From assembly GCA_019054805.1 (NCBI GenBank), contig JAHQIY010000012.1:1736001-1800000 (forward strand): a stretch of 64,000 nt of DNA, given 5' to 3'. The position numbers and the translations under genes are program-made. Under the pieces are notes generated by a model that was given only the letters and a program-made list of their open reading frames with translations, was not told the DNA's origin and made no database searches. This stretch comes from Brachionus manjavacas (taxonomy: Eukaryota; Rotifera; Eurotatoria; Ploima; Brachionidae). Shown here in pieces: positions 20,490 to 33,456 of the stretch; within the stretch, counting starts at the first letter, position 1; each line of letters starts with the position of its first letter.

Positions 20490-20935
20490 AAAAAATAACA
20501 GTCATTAAAAACGACCATTTAAAATACCTAGAGGTTAGACATGTTGAAATATTTGATAGATCAGGAAAAAAGGAAAACATTTTTAGGGAGCAATTACACA
20601 AAGGAGTTGGATATTCGATAAATCTTGATTCAAATTCTTCTCTGTATTCTTCCATCAATCTTACGATCAATGGAACAGAATGACTCAATCCTGCCCTGAC
20701 TTTTCTACAAGGGTTAATCTTGTCCCCAATTTTCTTTTATAAAATTAAAATTCGAACAATTAGCTGATATAGAAATATAAACTTAATAGGAAAATGATCA
20801 CTCAACATATCATTATCTATCAGAACTTTAAAGTCAACAACTCTATCTAACAGTGAGATTTCGTTAATTAAAAAATTAGAATTATCTGCACTAAGTCTTT
20901 ATTAATTCAAAATTTTAGGTAAAAATTTAAGTTTC
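20490..20935 (-). mobile_element. Internally deleted LINE family A copy
   Basis: Read on the minus strand, an endonuclease piece (SDHFPI block near 20795) is joined directly to the C-terminal segment of ORF2 ([11 protein letters not shown], near 20600). The whole RT domain is missing. It lies immediately downstream of the aminopeptidase-like gene. Confidence 0.75.
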
Positions 20936-20940
20936 CATGA

Positions 20941-23900
20941 TTAAAAAACTCTCTTAATCATGCTGGATAATTTATCATCTTTGTTAATTTTTGTCAATAA
21001 TGATTTGATTTCATCTCTAGCTTTGGCAACAAAGGTCTGCGATGTTTTATTTTCCAAATACTTGTTCTTATTTGGATTGAATTTTCTTCTTCCATCTCCA
21101 AAAGCTTCGATGATTTCCTTTTCCTTGTCCAATAGCCAAATGTTGTTAGTTGATACTACTTCCAAGGCTCGGAATCTCGCATTAGCTGTTGCACCAGTCT
21201 CGGTAAAAAAGACCAACTCCAATAATTCATAGAACAAAAACTCGTTTTCGAATGTTTTTGTAATATCCAAAAGCATTTGACCAAGTCTTGCATCATCTTC
21301 GCCAAACTCTTCAACAAGGGGACGGAAATTGATTCTGTAGTAGTCCCAAGTGATTTCTCTTCCTACTGGATTTTCACTCATCATTCTCACAGTATCAAAT
21401 AGATCAATTTTTTCCAATTTAGCCTGTTTTTGTTCTTCGAGCAATTTTGCCAGCAACCAAGGCAGTCTAGTGAAGGTCAAAGACTCTAGGAGTCTTCTCC
21501 TTTCGGCCAAATCTTCTATATTCTCATACTCTCTCAAAATCAGATCCCATTCGTTCACATTGTAAGTGTTTTGGACGTGGTAGTTAAAGACAATTTCTCT
21601 CACATATGGAGGCAATCGGCTTTACAATTAAATTAAAATTAAAAAAAAAAATTTTTCATAAAATTACATTGGATCAAAAGTTCCACTCAAAAGACTTGGA
21701 ATTACTCCTTGCCAGAGTTCAGTTGTTTTTTTCAAGCAGTAGCTGTCTTGAATGCGACAAGCTAAAGATAAAATAGTTTCTTTCAACAGTCTAAAAAAAG
21801 TTGAAAATTTTTTTTTTAATTTTTATTAAAACTTTTTTGAATTACTCTTCAATATGATTTCCGGTTGGTGACCACAAGTCAATGTCTGCTTCAATCTTTC
21901 TCATCATTGAAGTAAAAAATGACGACACTTGCAAGAACGGTTCCTTGTAGTCCAAAATTCCAACCATATCGCTGATATGTTTATGGGCAGTCTTCCATGG
22001 CAAGTAGTCTTTTTCCCGAGTGAGATAGCTGAGAACATCCACAACCTGAACATAAGATGTTCTTTCAGTGAAACCATTCACGAATAAATTGTGAATTATG
22101 TTGGCTCGATCTTCGGGCAAAAATTCCTTTTTTAAATTTTAATTAAATATTTCTCAAAAAAATAAATAATTCAAAAAAATACTCTATTTTCAGCTTTCAA
22201 GGCTCTGCCTAAATTTTCCCAATTTTCAACTGTGTAATCGGTAGCATAGTAGCCGGCAAATTTTCTGTCACAATGAACCCAGATATATTTTTCGGACTGA
22301 GAATTTGGAACCTGTTCGCTGACTTAACCAAAAAAATTATTTTAACCAAAAAAAAAAATCAAAATTTTCCTACATTCTTTTTGATCAACATAAAAATCTT
22401 TTTCTAAAGGAGAGGTGTCATTTTCACTTCGACCAAATGAGCATGTCAATGGAATGTACCAAATGAAACTAAAAAAAATTCAGAGAAAATTAATTTAAAA
22501 AAAAAATTAAATTTTTTCTTTATACTCGTAAACAGATGGATAGAGGAGGTCGCCAGCAAAAATTGATGAGTAAGAATTCAAAGCTCTCGATTGAGTGACT
22601 TTGATAACTTGCTGATTATTTTCATCAACAAGTCTAATATTCAGCAATGGATAGTTGGATTGAGTGACCCATCTGTCAAAAAAGTCCTTGGCAGGCCACT
22701 TGTCTACTGTTTCCAAAAACTCATAGAACTTGTTAATCTCAGCAACACCCCACGGATGTGCATTCAAATAAGCCTTGTGGAAAAAGTAAAAAAAAAAAAA
22801 AAACTAAAAAATAAACTTATTTACAGTCAAAGCTTGTTCTATTTTGCCAAAGCCAACTTCTTCTTCAACCATTCTTAAGATAGCTGCTGTCTTGCTGCTT
22901 TCTATCTCGTCGAAGTATTCTTCGATTTCATACGGATTTGTGATCGGCTTGTAAATTGGATGAGAAGATGGATAGCCATCGCTAACCAAGACATTGATCA
23001 ATTCTTCTGTTATAAATTGTTGGAGCTAAGGATTTTTTTTATTAAAATAGTTAAAAATGTAATAGAAAATTTACTATATTCCATTGAGGGAAGGCTTGAT
23101 TAACGGCTCTATATTTAATGTAGTCTGCCAAACCTTCTTGTAGCCATAGCTCGTCCCACCAAGCAAAAGTGACAAAGTTTCCGAACCACTTTGGTCAAAC
23201 AGTTAAATAAAATTTATTTTTTGATTATTCTAAAAAATTTACAAATTCAGCCAAATTTTTGGCAATCAAAAGAGCAACTCTTTGCAAGTCTCTTTCACTG
23301 GCACTTGCGAATCTTAACAAAACATCTTTTTCTCGGAATATGGGGAGTCCATAGTGAGGAATGGCATCATACTATTTTTAATTAATTTAGATTGGGAGAA
23401 TACTTAGAGTAGGGGTTTTTATTTTACTGGATATTCGGGAATAATGAACATGTCAATTTTAGATGGCAGGGCTGTTTGGTCCACATCTCTGAATATGTCC
23501 ATGAGACCTTCAAATATTTTTTCAGTCATGTTCAACACGTCCATAGCATCAATGGCAAATTGTTTGCGTGACCAAATGTTAAGTCTAATATCACCAGGCA
23601 AATATAGAGTTTCGCGGACAAAATCATCATTGTTGAACACAACAATGCCAATCAAATAAGTTGGTAATTGTCGGCTAGTGGCAAAAGTAGTTTGAACCGA
23701 ATTATTGGCTGTCGGAATTGGTACATCATTCTAAAAGTTTGAATTAAATTACAAAATTTTTTAATATTTGTCATCAATTTTTCTGGTATAAATTGTTGGA
23801 GCTAAGGATTTTCAGACTGGTGAGGGAATACAAAGCGAGTTTTGAATCAAGATATATCGAATATCCGACTCCATTGTGTAATTGCTTCCTTACTATTTCT

Positions 23901-25944
23901 TCCTTTTTTCCTGAATCATCAAATATCTAGAAATATGAATTCTGTTACTCTCTATCAAAATTTATCTAATTTTATTTTAATATTTTAATATTTTAATATT
24001 TAAACTTTGTTTTTTTTTCTTATTTTTCATTTTTATTTTAATTTATTTTATTTAACTTTATTTTAATTTTTTTTTTTAAATTTAATCTAAAGGAGCTTTA
24101 GCTCGGTGCAGATATACAAATAAATAAATAAATAATAGTTTTCAACTTAACGTTGTAATTTTCTTTTCATTACTAAACTTTATTTATCCTCTTTTTCTCT
24201 TTTTATTTTATTTTATCTTATTTAACTTTATTTTTAAATTTTTTTATATATTTTTGTTCTGAAGGAGCATTAGCTCGGTACAGATTTACTATTAAATAAA
24301 TAAAATTTTTTTATGAAAATATTTTAAAGAAATAAAAGTATTCCGTTGAGGAAAGGCTTAATTAACTGCTTTATATTTATTTATTAATTTCTTATGTTTA
24401 CAGTAACAAATAAAATTTAATTTTTTTTATTTTATATTTTTTTATAAATTAAATGAAATTACTTTCAAAAGAGCCCTAATCTGTTGACATGTCTTGAAAT
24501 TATTTACTAAAAATTTAACTTTTTTAGATATTCTTTTTGCTGTAAATTTTGTCACAGCTATCAAATTAAAAATTAATAAAGTCAATTTTAATTAGACAAT
24601 CTAGTTTAAGGGATGAAGTTAGAAAAAATTTAGAAATAAGTATTTTAAAATTTGGACTGTATTATATCGGCTGAAATAAATCAAAACCACTTTTAAACTC
24701 TAAATGAATAAGTTTTCTTTTTTTTTAGTAAAATAAAAGTAATTTAAATCTAAATTTTTTTTTTAAAGATAAATTAATTCAAAAATTTTTTAAATTTTTA
24801 ATGTTTTAATACTTATTGATACATAGAGAAAAAAAATGAAAAGAAAAGATAATTAATTTTTGAACTAATCTGCCAATATTATTGTATTTACTTTTACCTG
24901 TAATGAAAAATTAAATTTATAATGCCAGACAGCCTGATAAAAGACGAGTTTAAAACTTCAATTAAACAAAAAGAGACCTAAAAATTGTGGAAGAAAACAC
25001 TTTATATTAAAAAAAATTACTTGTGCGGGAGTGTTGAACAAGGCAGTGGTGGTTTTTGGATGATCGATTTTCATTGTCCATGTCGGCTTGAACCTTGGTT
25101 CATCAAAGCAAGGAAAAGCATTTCTGGCCTCGATAGGCTCGAATTTTGAAGCCAGCATAGTTCTAAAAGACAAATTTTTTAATTGATATTTTTTTTGTTG
25201 TTAATATTACGATTCAGATCCAGGTGTGCCGAATTGGAACTCAAAAATACCACTGTCATATTCGGGCAAAATAGCAACAAACAAAAATTCAATTGACAAA
25301 GGACCATTTGTCGGATTTAAAGGGTTTTTTGTTTTTATAACGTAATAGTCATTTTTGTAGAAATTAAATTCACCAACACATTCGACTTCCACCTCTTGGT
25401 CATCTTTGTCTTTGATAAATTGTAGAAACGGAAGCTCCTTGGCTGCGTGTACAAGAATATATTTGTCATTATCTGACGAGTACTCTGCAGTGATGTCAAC
25501 TTTCATATCCATAAAACCATCGTAGACACTTAGTCCCCACTCAGGTACAAGAAGCTCAACATCGTAGTGGAGTGGGACATATCTATCAGGGAGACGTGGC
25601 GAATACCATGGATAGGAAACGCCTGGCTCTGGGTCCAAAATTTCCGGACACAAATTGTAACCATCAACTTTCAATTTTCTTGAAAATTTAGCGGACAATT
25701 CTTCTATTTTGCCTGGATATTTTTGTTTGAATTGAGCTATTCTTTCATTTAGATTTGGTCTTGGTTGTGCAGGTTCTACATCACGTGCTGGACGGTCCAC
25801 AATTTCATTCATTTTGGAGCTAGCATCATCACAAATTGGCCTGTTAACAAAGGGAGGCAATAGACCGACTAATAATGAAGACACGACCACAAATGCAGCA
25901 TAGGAGCCTATGACAACATAAGATATATGTAACTTTTCGCCCAT
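20941..25944 (-). CDS. M1 aminopeptidase N-like membrane protein lacking the catalytic residues
   Basis: Twelve exons, all GT-AG and in phase: 25944-25211, 25162-25021, 23730-23428, 23371-23243, 23188-23075, 23025-22825, 22773-22526, 22468-22374, 22322-22183, 22126-21846, 21790-21668 and 21619-20941 (3189 nt, 1062 residues). A short cytoplasmic N-terminus and one signal anchor (about 8-31) give a type II protein. The M1 N-domain includes [11 protein letters not shown], and an ERAP1-like C-domain ends the protein. At the active site the exopeptidase motif GAMEN reads DAIPH (395-399). The zinc motif HELAH reads KNLAE (431-435), before WFGN, and the third ligand Glu454 in WLQEG remains at the normal spacing. 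With both His ligands and the catalytic Glu gone, peptidase activity is not expected; a binding or receptor role is possible. Intron 2 is 1.29 kb and holds LINE debris and a decayed duplicate of exons 5-6. Confidence 0.92.
23772..24392. repeat. Decayed duplicate of exon 5-6 region inside intron 2, split by LINE sequence
   Basis: 23772-23813 nearly repeats 22996-23037 (start of exon 6 with its acceptor, GTTGGAGCTAAGGATTTT). 24338-24385 nearly repeats 23078-23125 (end of exon 5, GAGGAAAGGCTTAATTAA versus GAGGGAAGGCTTGATTAA). They are in the same order and orientation as the real exons. LINE 3' sequence fills the gap. Confidence 0.75.
23812..24302 (+). mobile_element. Two tandem LINE 3' ends (family A) in an intron
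   Basis: The plus strand has the end of ORF2 ([13 protein letters not shown], near 23860), a 3' UTR and a stem-loop tail at 24088-24135. A second 3' UTR and tail (GAGC-ATTA-GCTC, near 24258) follows, ending at about 24302. Both are 5'-truncated and lie opposite in sense to the host gene. Confidence 0.75.
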
Positions 25945-28009
25945 AATTCCGAGCTCTTATTATTTTCTATATTATATTTTTTTCTTAATTCAATTTCAAA
26001 TTAATTCGTCAAGTTTTATAGAATTTTTTATCAAAAAAATTTGGCTTTAATCTTTTATTTAAGTTGTAAAATTTACAGTTTTTGTTTTATTTGTTGATAT
26101 TTTGACTTGTTTTATGGCGAAAAGATTTGTTGATTGCTTACAACAAATTTTTTTATTTTAAAAATTTTATTAATTTATTCTAAATTAGAGCTTTTCTGAT
26201 AATTTACTTTAGTAAATTGTTAATTTTTAATTGTCGACATAAATTGTAATCAATTTTAATCGCCCAACTTTTTTAGGTAACTCTTTCTAAATTAAAGAAG
26301 ATATCATACGCCAGTGGTGAGTTCTTGGTAGAGTTTTTAGTGTAAAAAAATTAAAATTTTCATAAATGACTACAAATGGCTGCTCGTTCGGTTGATGCCA
26401 CAAGATGCAGCAAAAATTGTCATCCGGACTGATCCATTTAAATATTTTTTTTTTTAAAAGCTTAAAAGTTTTATCAAGAATCTTATCAATTAAAGTTATT
26501 TAATCACGAGTATTGATTCTTGCATTTTTCTTGCTCAAAAACATTACCAAAAAAAATTAAAGTCAACTTTTTGTTCAAAAAAATAATCGTAGATCGTGAT
26601 AGTAATATGGCATTTTTACGACTAAATTGACTTTCAAAATAAACTGCTCAGTGGTACATAAAATTGGTTAGCTTAAAAATTCCTTGATCAATCAGTATTC
26701 TTTATAATTGAATACCTGGGTCTGAAAGGACTTAAACTTTTTAAAAAGTTAATTATCTAAAACCCCTGGGTATGAATTTTTTTTTGTTTCTCTCAAAAAA
26801 AGAATAAAATTTGGACTTTCAAAAGACTAAGTGTACGAGTTTCGGGTAAAAATTAGAAATTCAGATAGTCCTTCAGTTTTGAATTTCTGCAACTTTACCA
26901 CATTGGTTTTAAAAAAAATGAATAGAGGATCAATTTGAAAAAGAATTTTTATTTTAAATTATAATTTTTAACATTTTTGAAATTTAATCTCAGATAACAT
27001 GAATTAATGGACAAAGTTTTTCCCCGTAAGTGTAAAGGAATTTTCCAGCTTTAATTTAAAACAAAAATCATCAAGATTGATGGAATCTGACGGATGGTAT
27101 TAGACTCAAAATTAATATGTCTGACTATAGTTTATGATTTGAGGCATTATAAAGATTTTAAAAATACAGACATTTGATGACTCATTACAAATGAGCTTGT
27201 AAAAATTAATTAAATAAAAAGTTAAAAAAATGTCATTTCATTTCCATTTCAGATTCTCTTTTACTCATCCACCACAGGCACACCTTTCTCACTTAATTAA
27301 TACCAACAATATCATCCTCAAATCATCAACAAGGCTTTTAAGTGTCTAAACCAAGGTTAAGCTAGAAAAATTGAAATTAAGAATAAAACAAATTAAGAGA
27401 ACCTTAGATAAACATAATTTTTAAAATTATATTTTTTACATCTGTTGACTGTAAATCATGTTATAATATACTTTATTTATTCAATTTTAAGTCCCATGAG
27501 ACTACAAGAAAATAATTAAAGCATTCCTTATTTATTTCAATGAGATTTCATTTTTCCATCGATTTTTTACCACTTAACTCACATTTTCATCAAATTTCCA
27601 ATTTCACTTTTATTTTTTTAGCTAACAGTGCTTCTGAAAATTAAAGTATTTAGGCATTTCATGTTTTTTTTTCTGGCCTAATATTTAAATCCCTTAAATC
27701 CACTGACAAAACTTCAGCTGTTTCCTACTATAAATCACTGAATTTGATTTAATTGATTAAATTTCAAAATAAATAAAAAATAATTATACTATTAGAATAG
27801 ACAATCAAAATTATTTTTGGTATTTTTTATTTCTGTTCTGTTACGCTGTTCTTTTTTGGACTTCAGGTATTTTGTAGTATTTAATTAAGGCGAATAATTT
27901 TTTAATAAAAATACCGATAATTTAATAAAAACTCATCTAAAAGAATAGAAACACGTCTTTTTTTTTTCCTTATTCACTCTTTGTGGAACATAGGGTCATA
28001 ACTTTTATA
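25945..28009. other. Gene desert upstream of the M1-like gene
   Basis: No open frame, RNA gene or recognisable repeat is visible. The promoter of the M1-like gene should lie at the left end, but no TATA box stands out. Confidence 0.5.
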
Positions 28010-28655
28010 CATTGACAATGAGGAAAGAACTCAATGGGTATTACAGGTTCCTTTTTAATAAAGAATTTTTTTTGGTTATTTTTATGTTCTTTTTAGGTTC
28101 TTTTTTGTTTTTTTTTGGTTAAAAATTATTTGTTTAATTAATTTAATAAATATAAAATGATTAAATTTTCTTATAATTTATTTAGTAAATTCAAAGAGTT
28201 TGAATGAGCATTGTTAAATTCATCGCAAATTATATAAATAAAAAATTGATGTCTTGATCGATTCATATGTTTCACAAAATGTTTAAATTTTGAAAACCAA
28301 GAATTTACCTGTTCTCCTACTGAAGAATTTAAACTTTTTAATTCTGGGTATTTTGTTAGATTACAATAAATTTCCTTTTTTTGTGGCCTTGATAATGGAA
28401 TCTTTTAATTAAAGAACAAAAAGGAACAAAAAGGAATCTCAAAAGAACCAAAAAGGTTCTTTTTAAAAAAAGGAAAAAGAACCGAAGATCTTAAGTAAAG
28501 AAACTATAAAGAACCATAAAAACCAGAAAGAATCAAAAATATTCATTTAGAAAATTTAAAAAGAAGCCAAATTTTTTTATTCAATTAGATTTATACTGAA
28601 GTTTTGTTCCCTTTTCTAAGAGCACCTTAAAGAACCAACAAGTTCATTGTCTATG
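28010..28655. repeat. Candidate non-autonomous inverted-repeat element (AAAGAACC-rich)
   Basis: The left end, CATTGACAATGA, and the right end, TTCATTGTCTATG, are near-perfect reverse complements (about 11 of 13). The interior carries GGTTCTTTTT words on the left and the complement AAAAAGAACC on the right, so the arms are inverted in motif as well. No target-site duplication is clear and there is no coding capacity. Confidence 0.4.
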
Positions 28656-29482
28656 GGACTAAATTCTTCAATTTTTATACTTTTAAATAATTCTGCAAAT
28701 ATAAAACTTTTTTTACTCATTTATTATTTTTATAATAGATAAATCTTTTATATCGGTTCAAACAAAATCAAAAGCTATTCAGACCAACCTGGGGTGCTTC
28801 TCTAAAATATATTTTTAACTATAAATAATTTAAAAATTTCATTTCTTCAAATCTATCTAAAACTAAAATAATTTAATCATCATTTCTGTTTAAGTCACAA
28901 TGCAAAAAATTTGTTTAAACTTGATTAAGAGCTCACTAATTAAAAAACAAAACAATAAAAAAAAAAATTATAGAAATCTATGATAAATTTTAAAGTAAGC
29001 ATTTAAGGCCCAACTTAACTTATATATATATAATATCCCAATTTTTAAATAAAATATCTCAAATTATTAAAGAAAAATACTATTTTAACCATATTAACAC
29101 AAAATTAATAAAAAAACCTATTTAATACAAAAGGTCTATAATTTTCCTCAGAACAAATATTAATAAACTTTTCGCTAATTTTAATAAAAACGCCACTTTT
29201 CAAAAAAAAAACACTATTTATTAAATTAAACATATTAAAATAAAAAATTATCTTCTTTTATTTATTAGCATGTTGCAAGATGAGCACAATTTATTTTCTT
29301 CATTTTGAATACCATTGTCCGGTCGTCTTTTTTTCGAATTTGCAGTGAAGTTTACATTGAATCAGCATCGTCATTCAAGAGCATACTCTAGATGCATGAG
29401 AATTTTAGTAATTTTTTGCTAAAATTATTCCAAATTTTTTAAAGAATATTTTTTTATATTCATTCTAACTTTTAACTTTAAT
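28656..29482. other. AT-rich spacer
   Basis: No gene or structured element is recognised. Confidence 0.5.
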
Positions 29483-29610
29483 AGTAGTAGTAGTAGTAGT
29501 AATTTGCTGCGTGGAAACCCACAAGCTGGAACGTGGGCCAGAGCCCCAAAAACACGCCCAACTTTAGCAGCCAAAGTACCTTTAATGTTATGAGCCTCTG
29601 AGCCTAGGCA
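29483..29610 (-). mobile_element. LINE 3' end with trinucleotide tail
   Basis: On the minus strand, a GC-richer 3' UTR-like segment ends in (TAC)n at 29483-29505. The layout resembles the 3' end of the L2/CR1-like element ending at about 41700 (TACTAC-type tail). No ORF part remains. Confidence 0.5.
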
Positions 29611-30474
29611 TCATAAATTTTGATTTTTGAATTCTTGAAACACCATTAACCAAGCATCATTAACAATACTATTTTTACTTTATTAAATTTTAATTTAGAT
29701 GCAATTTTAATTAATTAAGAGGTAAGTGTTATTAATTCAGAAGAGTTTTTAATATATACATAATCTTAAATAAATTTTATGATAAATTTTTTTGTGGAAA
29801 CTTAAGTTGTAAATAAATTTAATTTTGTTCATAAAGTTTTTCAATTTTTTTTTAAGTAAAGATGATGAACAATTGTTCAAGAATTTTATTTGAAATTTTT
29901 TTTCGATAAAAAATATAAACAGCTGGTCATAAAGTATATCACCCCCTAATTTTTAATAAAAAATTGTTTTAAAGCCATTTTAACATCACATTTTTTACAA
30001 ATTTTATATTGTGATTTTTTGAGTCTCGAATCTTGGTCTTTATTGAAGTTGATGTCTCCTCTCCTTTCTTGCCATCATCCTACTCGGTAGCTTTAGGTAG
30101 TGTACTAGAAGCTTGAGTTTCTTTTGCCTGTAATTGAAGTGCTCCTATTGTTTTTTATATTTACATGATCTTACCTTTTTTACCATAGGAAATTAATCTG
30201 ATTTTATTATATTAATTTAAACGTTTGTTCCAATTGCAAAACAAATTTTTGCTATTTTTGATTCCAAATTTTTAGACATCAGCCAAAACCCCTCAAAATC
30301 AAAAAGAAATTTTCTAAATCTTATTTTTATTTTTATCATGGAATTTTTAAATCATGTCTGATATGAGGATTTTTAGAATTTTTGAATGGGCGAACAAATT
30401 CCTATCATAAAATATTTAGAATATTTTCAAAAATCTATAAATTAAATAATCCAAAAGGAATTAAAAAACTCAAA
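29611..30474. other. AT-rich spacer upstream of the small secreted protein gene
   Basis: No gene or repeat is recognised. Confidence 0.45.
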
Positions 30475-30708
30475 ATGAAATTTATAACTTTCAGCTTAGT
30501 TTTAGTTCTGTTTGCTTTTTTGGCCACAAAAAATGTCTTCGGTCAATTGACCCTCCAAGACATCATTCGACTTCTGCAACAAGAAGATCAATATTATTAC
30601 CCCGGACAGGGTTTACCAGGCCTACCCGGCGGTGGAATGAGTGGTGCAGGAGGCGGTGGCGGAGGAGCAGGATTACCGGGTCTACCAGGAATGCCTGGTC
30701 GACGCTAA
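30475..30708 (+). CDS. Small secreted Gly/Pro-rich protein
   Basis: 77 codons, taking the ATG at 30475, which directly begins a signal peptide (MKFITFSLVLVLFAFLATKN) with likely cleavage after VFG. An upstream in-frame ATG at 30382 would bury the signal. The mature part has a Gln/Tyr-rich start (IRLLQQEDQYYYP) and a glycine tract with GLPGLPG and GLPGMPG collagen-like triplets, ending in RR. AATAAA sites follow at 30724 and beyond. The composition suggests an extracellular-matrix, cuticle or mucus peptide. No family is recognised. The next gene (ADH5, minus) ends only about 90 bp away, in convergent orientation. Confidence 0.65.
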   Translation: MKFITFSLVLVLFAFLATKNVFGQLTLQDIIRLLQQEDQYYYPGQGLPGLPGGGMSGAGGGGGGAGLPGLPGMPGRR

Positions 30709-30796
30709 AAAAAATCAAATTCAATAAACAATCAAATAAAACTTTATTCTATCTTTTATTTTTGTAATTAAATTAAATTTCGAATAAAATAAAATT

Positions 30797-32082
<1,286 letters not shown>

Positions 32083-33456
32083 AATCGTTTTTTTTTAATA
32101 ATAGATAAGAATTTAAGTATAAAACTTGTGATAGTTTCTCTATTTTGCTTGAATGTATGTTAATTTTTCAGTGAAATTAAATATGAATTGTTATATGCTT
32201 TATTCAATAAATTCAAAAGCGTTTAACTAGAAGTTTCTGAATTATTTTTAGGGTTAGAAAAAATTTAAAATATGATCAAATTTATTTTTTTGTAAATAAA
32301 ATTTAAATCAAGATTACAGATATTTTTAGATTTAAAATTAGAAAACACCAAGCGAGTGTTTTTTATGAAAAACATTTCTTTAATTAAATTTAAAAAAATT
32401 TCAATTTAAAAAAGGAGGACTTCATTTAGAAATGCTTTTCAAAAAAATTTAGAACAATCGTTTTTGGGATAATTACAAATTATTTTTTTGTAGCTTTTCA
32501 ACTAAAAGTTAACATTAAATTTAGACTAAATTTTCCTTTTAAAAAGCTATATCTATTTTAAAAATTAAAAGATATTCATAATAATTTAATTTTTTAGTAA
32601 AAATTTATTTTTTGAATAGGAATGGCCTTCTTCAGACTCATCGAGTTCAGATGCTGTTAAAAGTGCCGATTATTTTTATTTCAGTCTTTTTGTTTTGTTT
32701 TCAGCTCTATTAAAAAAAAAAAATAAAAAAAAAAAATTGAAACATTTAAAAAATTTTGAATTCTTTTCAAAATCTGTAAAAATAAAATTGATATTTTTGG
32801 ATTCAAAATTTGAATTTTGAAATAAAAAGTAAATGTAAAAGTGTTTTGTAACGTTTTTTCTCTTCTGAAATGTAAATAATAATTTTTTTTATTTTTTATT
32901 TTAAAAAAAATTTATTTTATAATTAAATATATATTTTTAACAATATAAATTATTTATAAATAATAAAAAAAAATTTTGTATTTTTTATACTTGATTATGA
33001 TATTTTTTTTTATAAATTAAAAAATTTTTTTTTGAATTTTTTTACTTTTAATTATCCAAATAAAAATATATTTTTTTAATTTTGATTTTGAATTTCTTAT
33101 TACCGATTATTTTTTGTAAATAAACTTTTTTTTTTTTGAGATTTTAAACTTTCTAAAGAAAATCTAAATTTTTCTAAAATATTCATACTCAGTTTTTTTT
33201 TTGATCACACTAAATCTTATTTGATATTTGACACCTTTTGATCTTTAATTTCTATATTTATTTAGATTTAATTTTTACAAAGTCACACTTTTTAAATTGA
33301 CTTTAAGTATAGCTTTTTTTTTAAGAGAGAATAAAATTTTAATATTATTTTTTTCAACCATCTTTATCCAAAGCAAAAATTGTGCCCTTTAATACCAGCT
33401 CTCTCTAATCAAATTAAAAAATTAACATTTTAGATAACTTTTTCAAAAAAATTAAA
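32083..33456. other. Divergent promoter region between ADH5 and the DFR-like reductase
   Basis: No coding sequence; extremely A/T-rich with long T and A runs. It must hold the promoters of both flanking genes, but no clear TATA box or binding site could be singled out. Confidence 0.5.

Larger units (their letters stand above)
15486..20495. repeat. Inverted clusters of TATCTAA motif flanking a LINE and a FLYWCH-like fragment
   Basis: About five copies of TATCTAA(TT) lie at 15495-15585 in plus orientation, and about six in minus orientation (TTAGATA) at 20390-20490. Two further plus copies lie at about 19808 and 19834. The arrangement resembles the subterminal motif arrays of DNA transposons. 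Confidence 0.45.

Noticed and set aside
24958-25173. Apparent independent small gene in the M1-like locus
   Set aside because: It is exon 2 of the M1-like gene plus intron read-through; the FPCFDEP motif places it. The same holds for the separate frames at 20941, 21842, 22507, 22804 and 23419.
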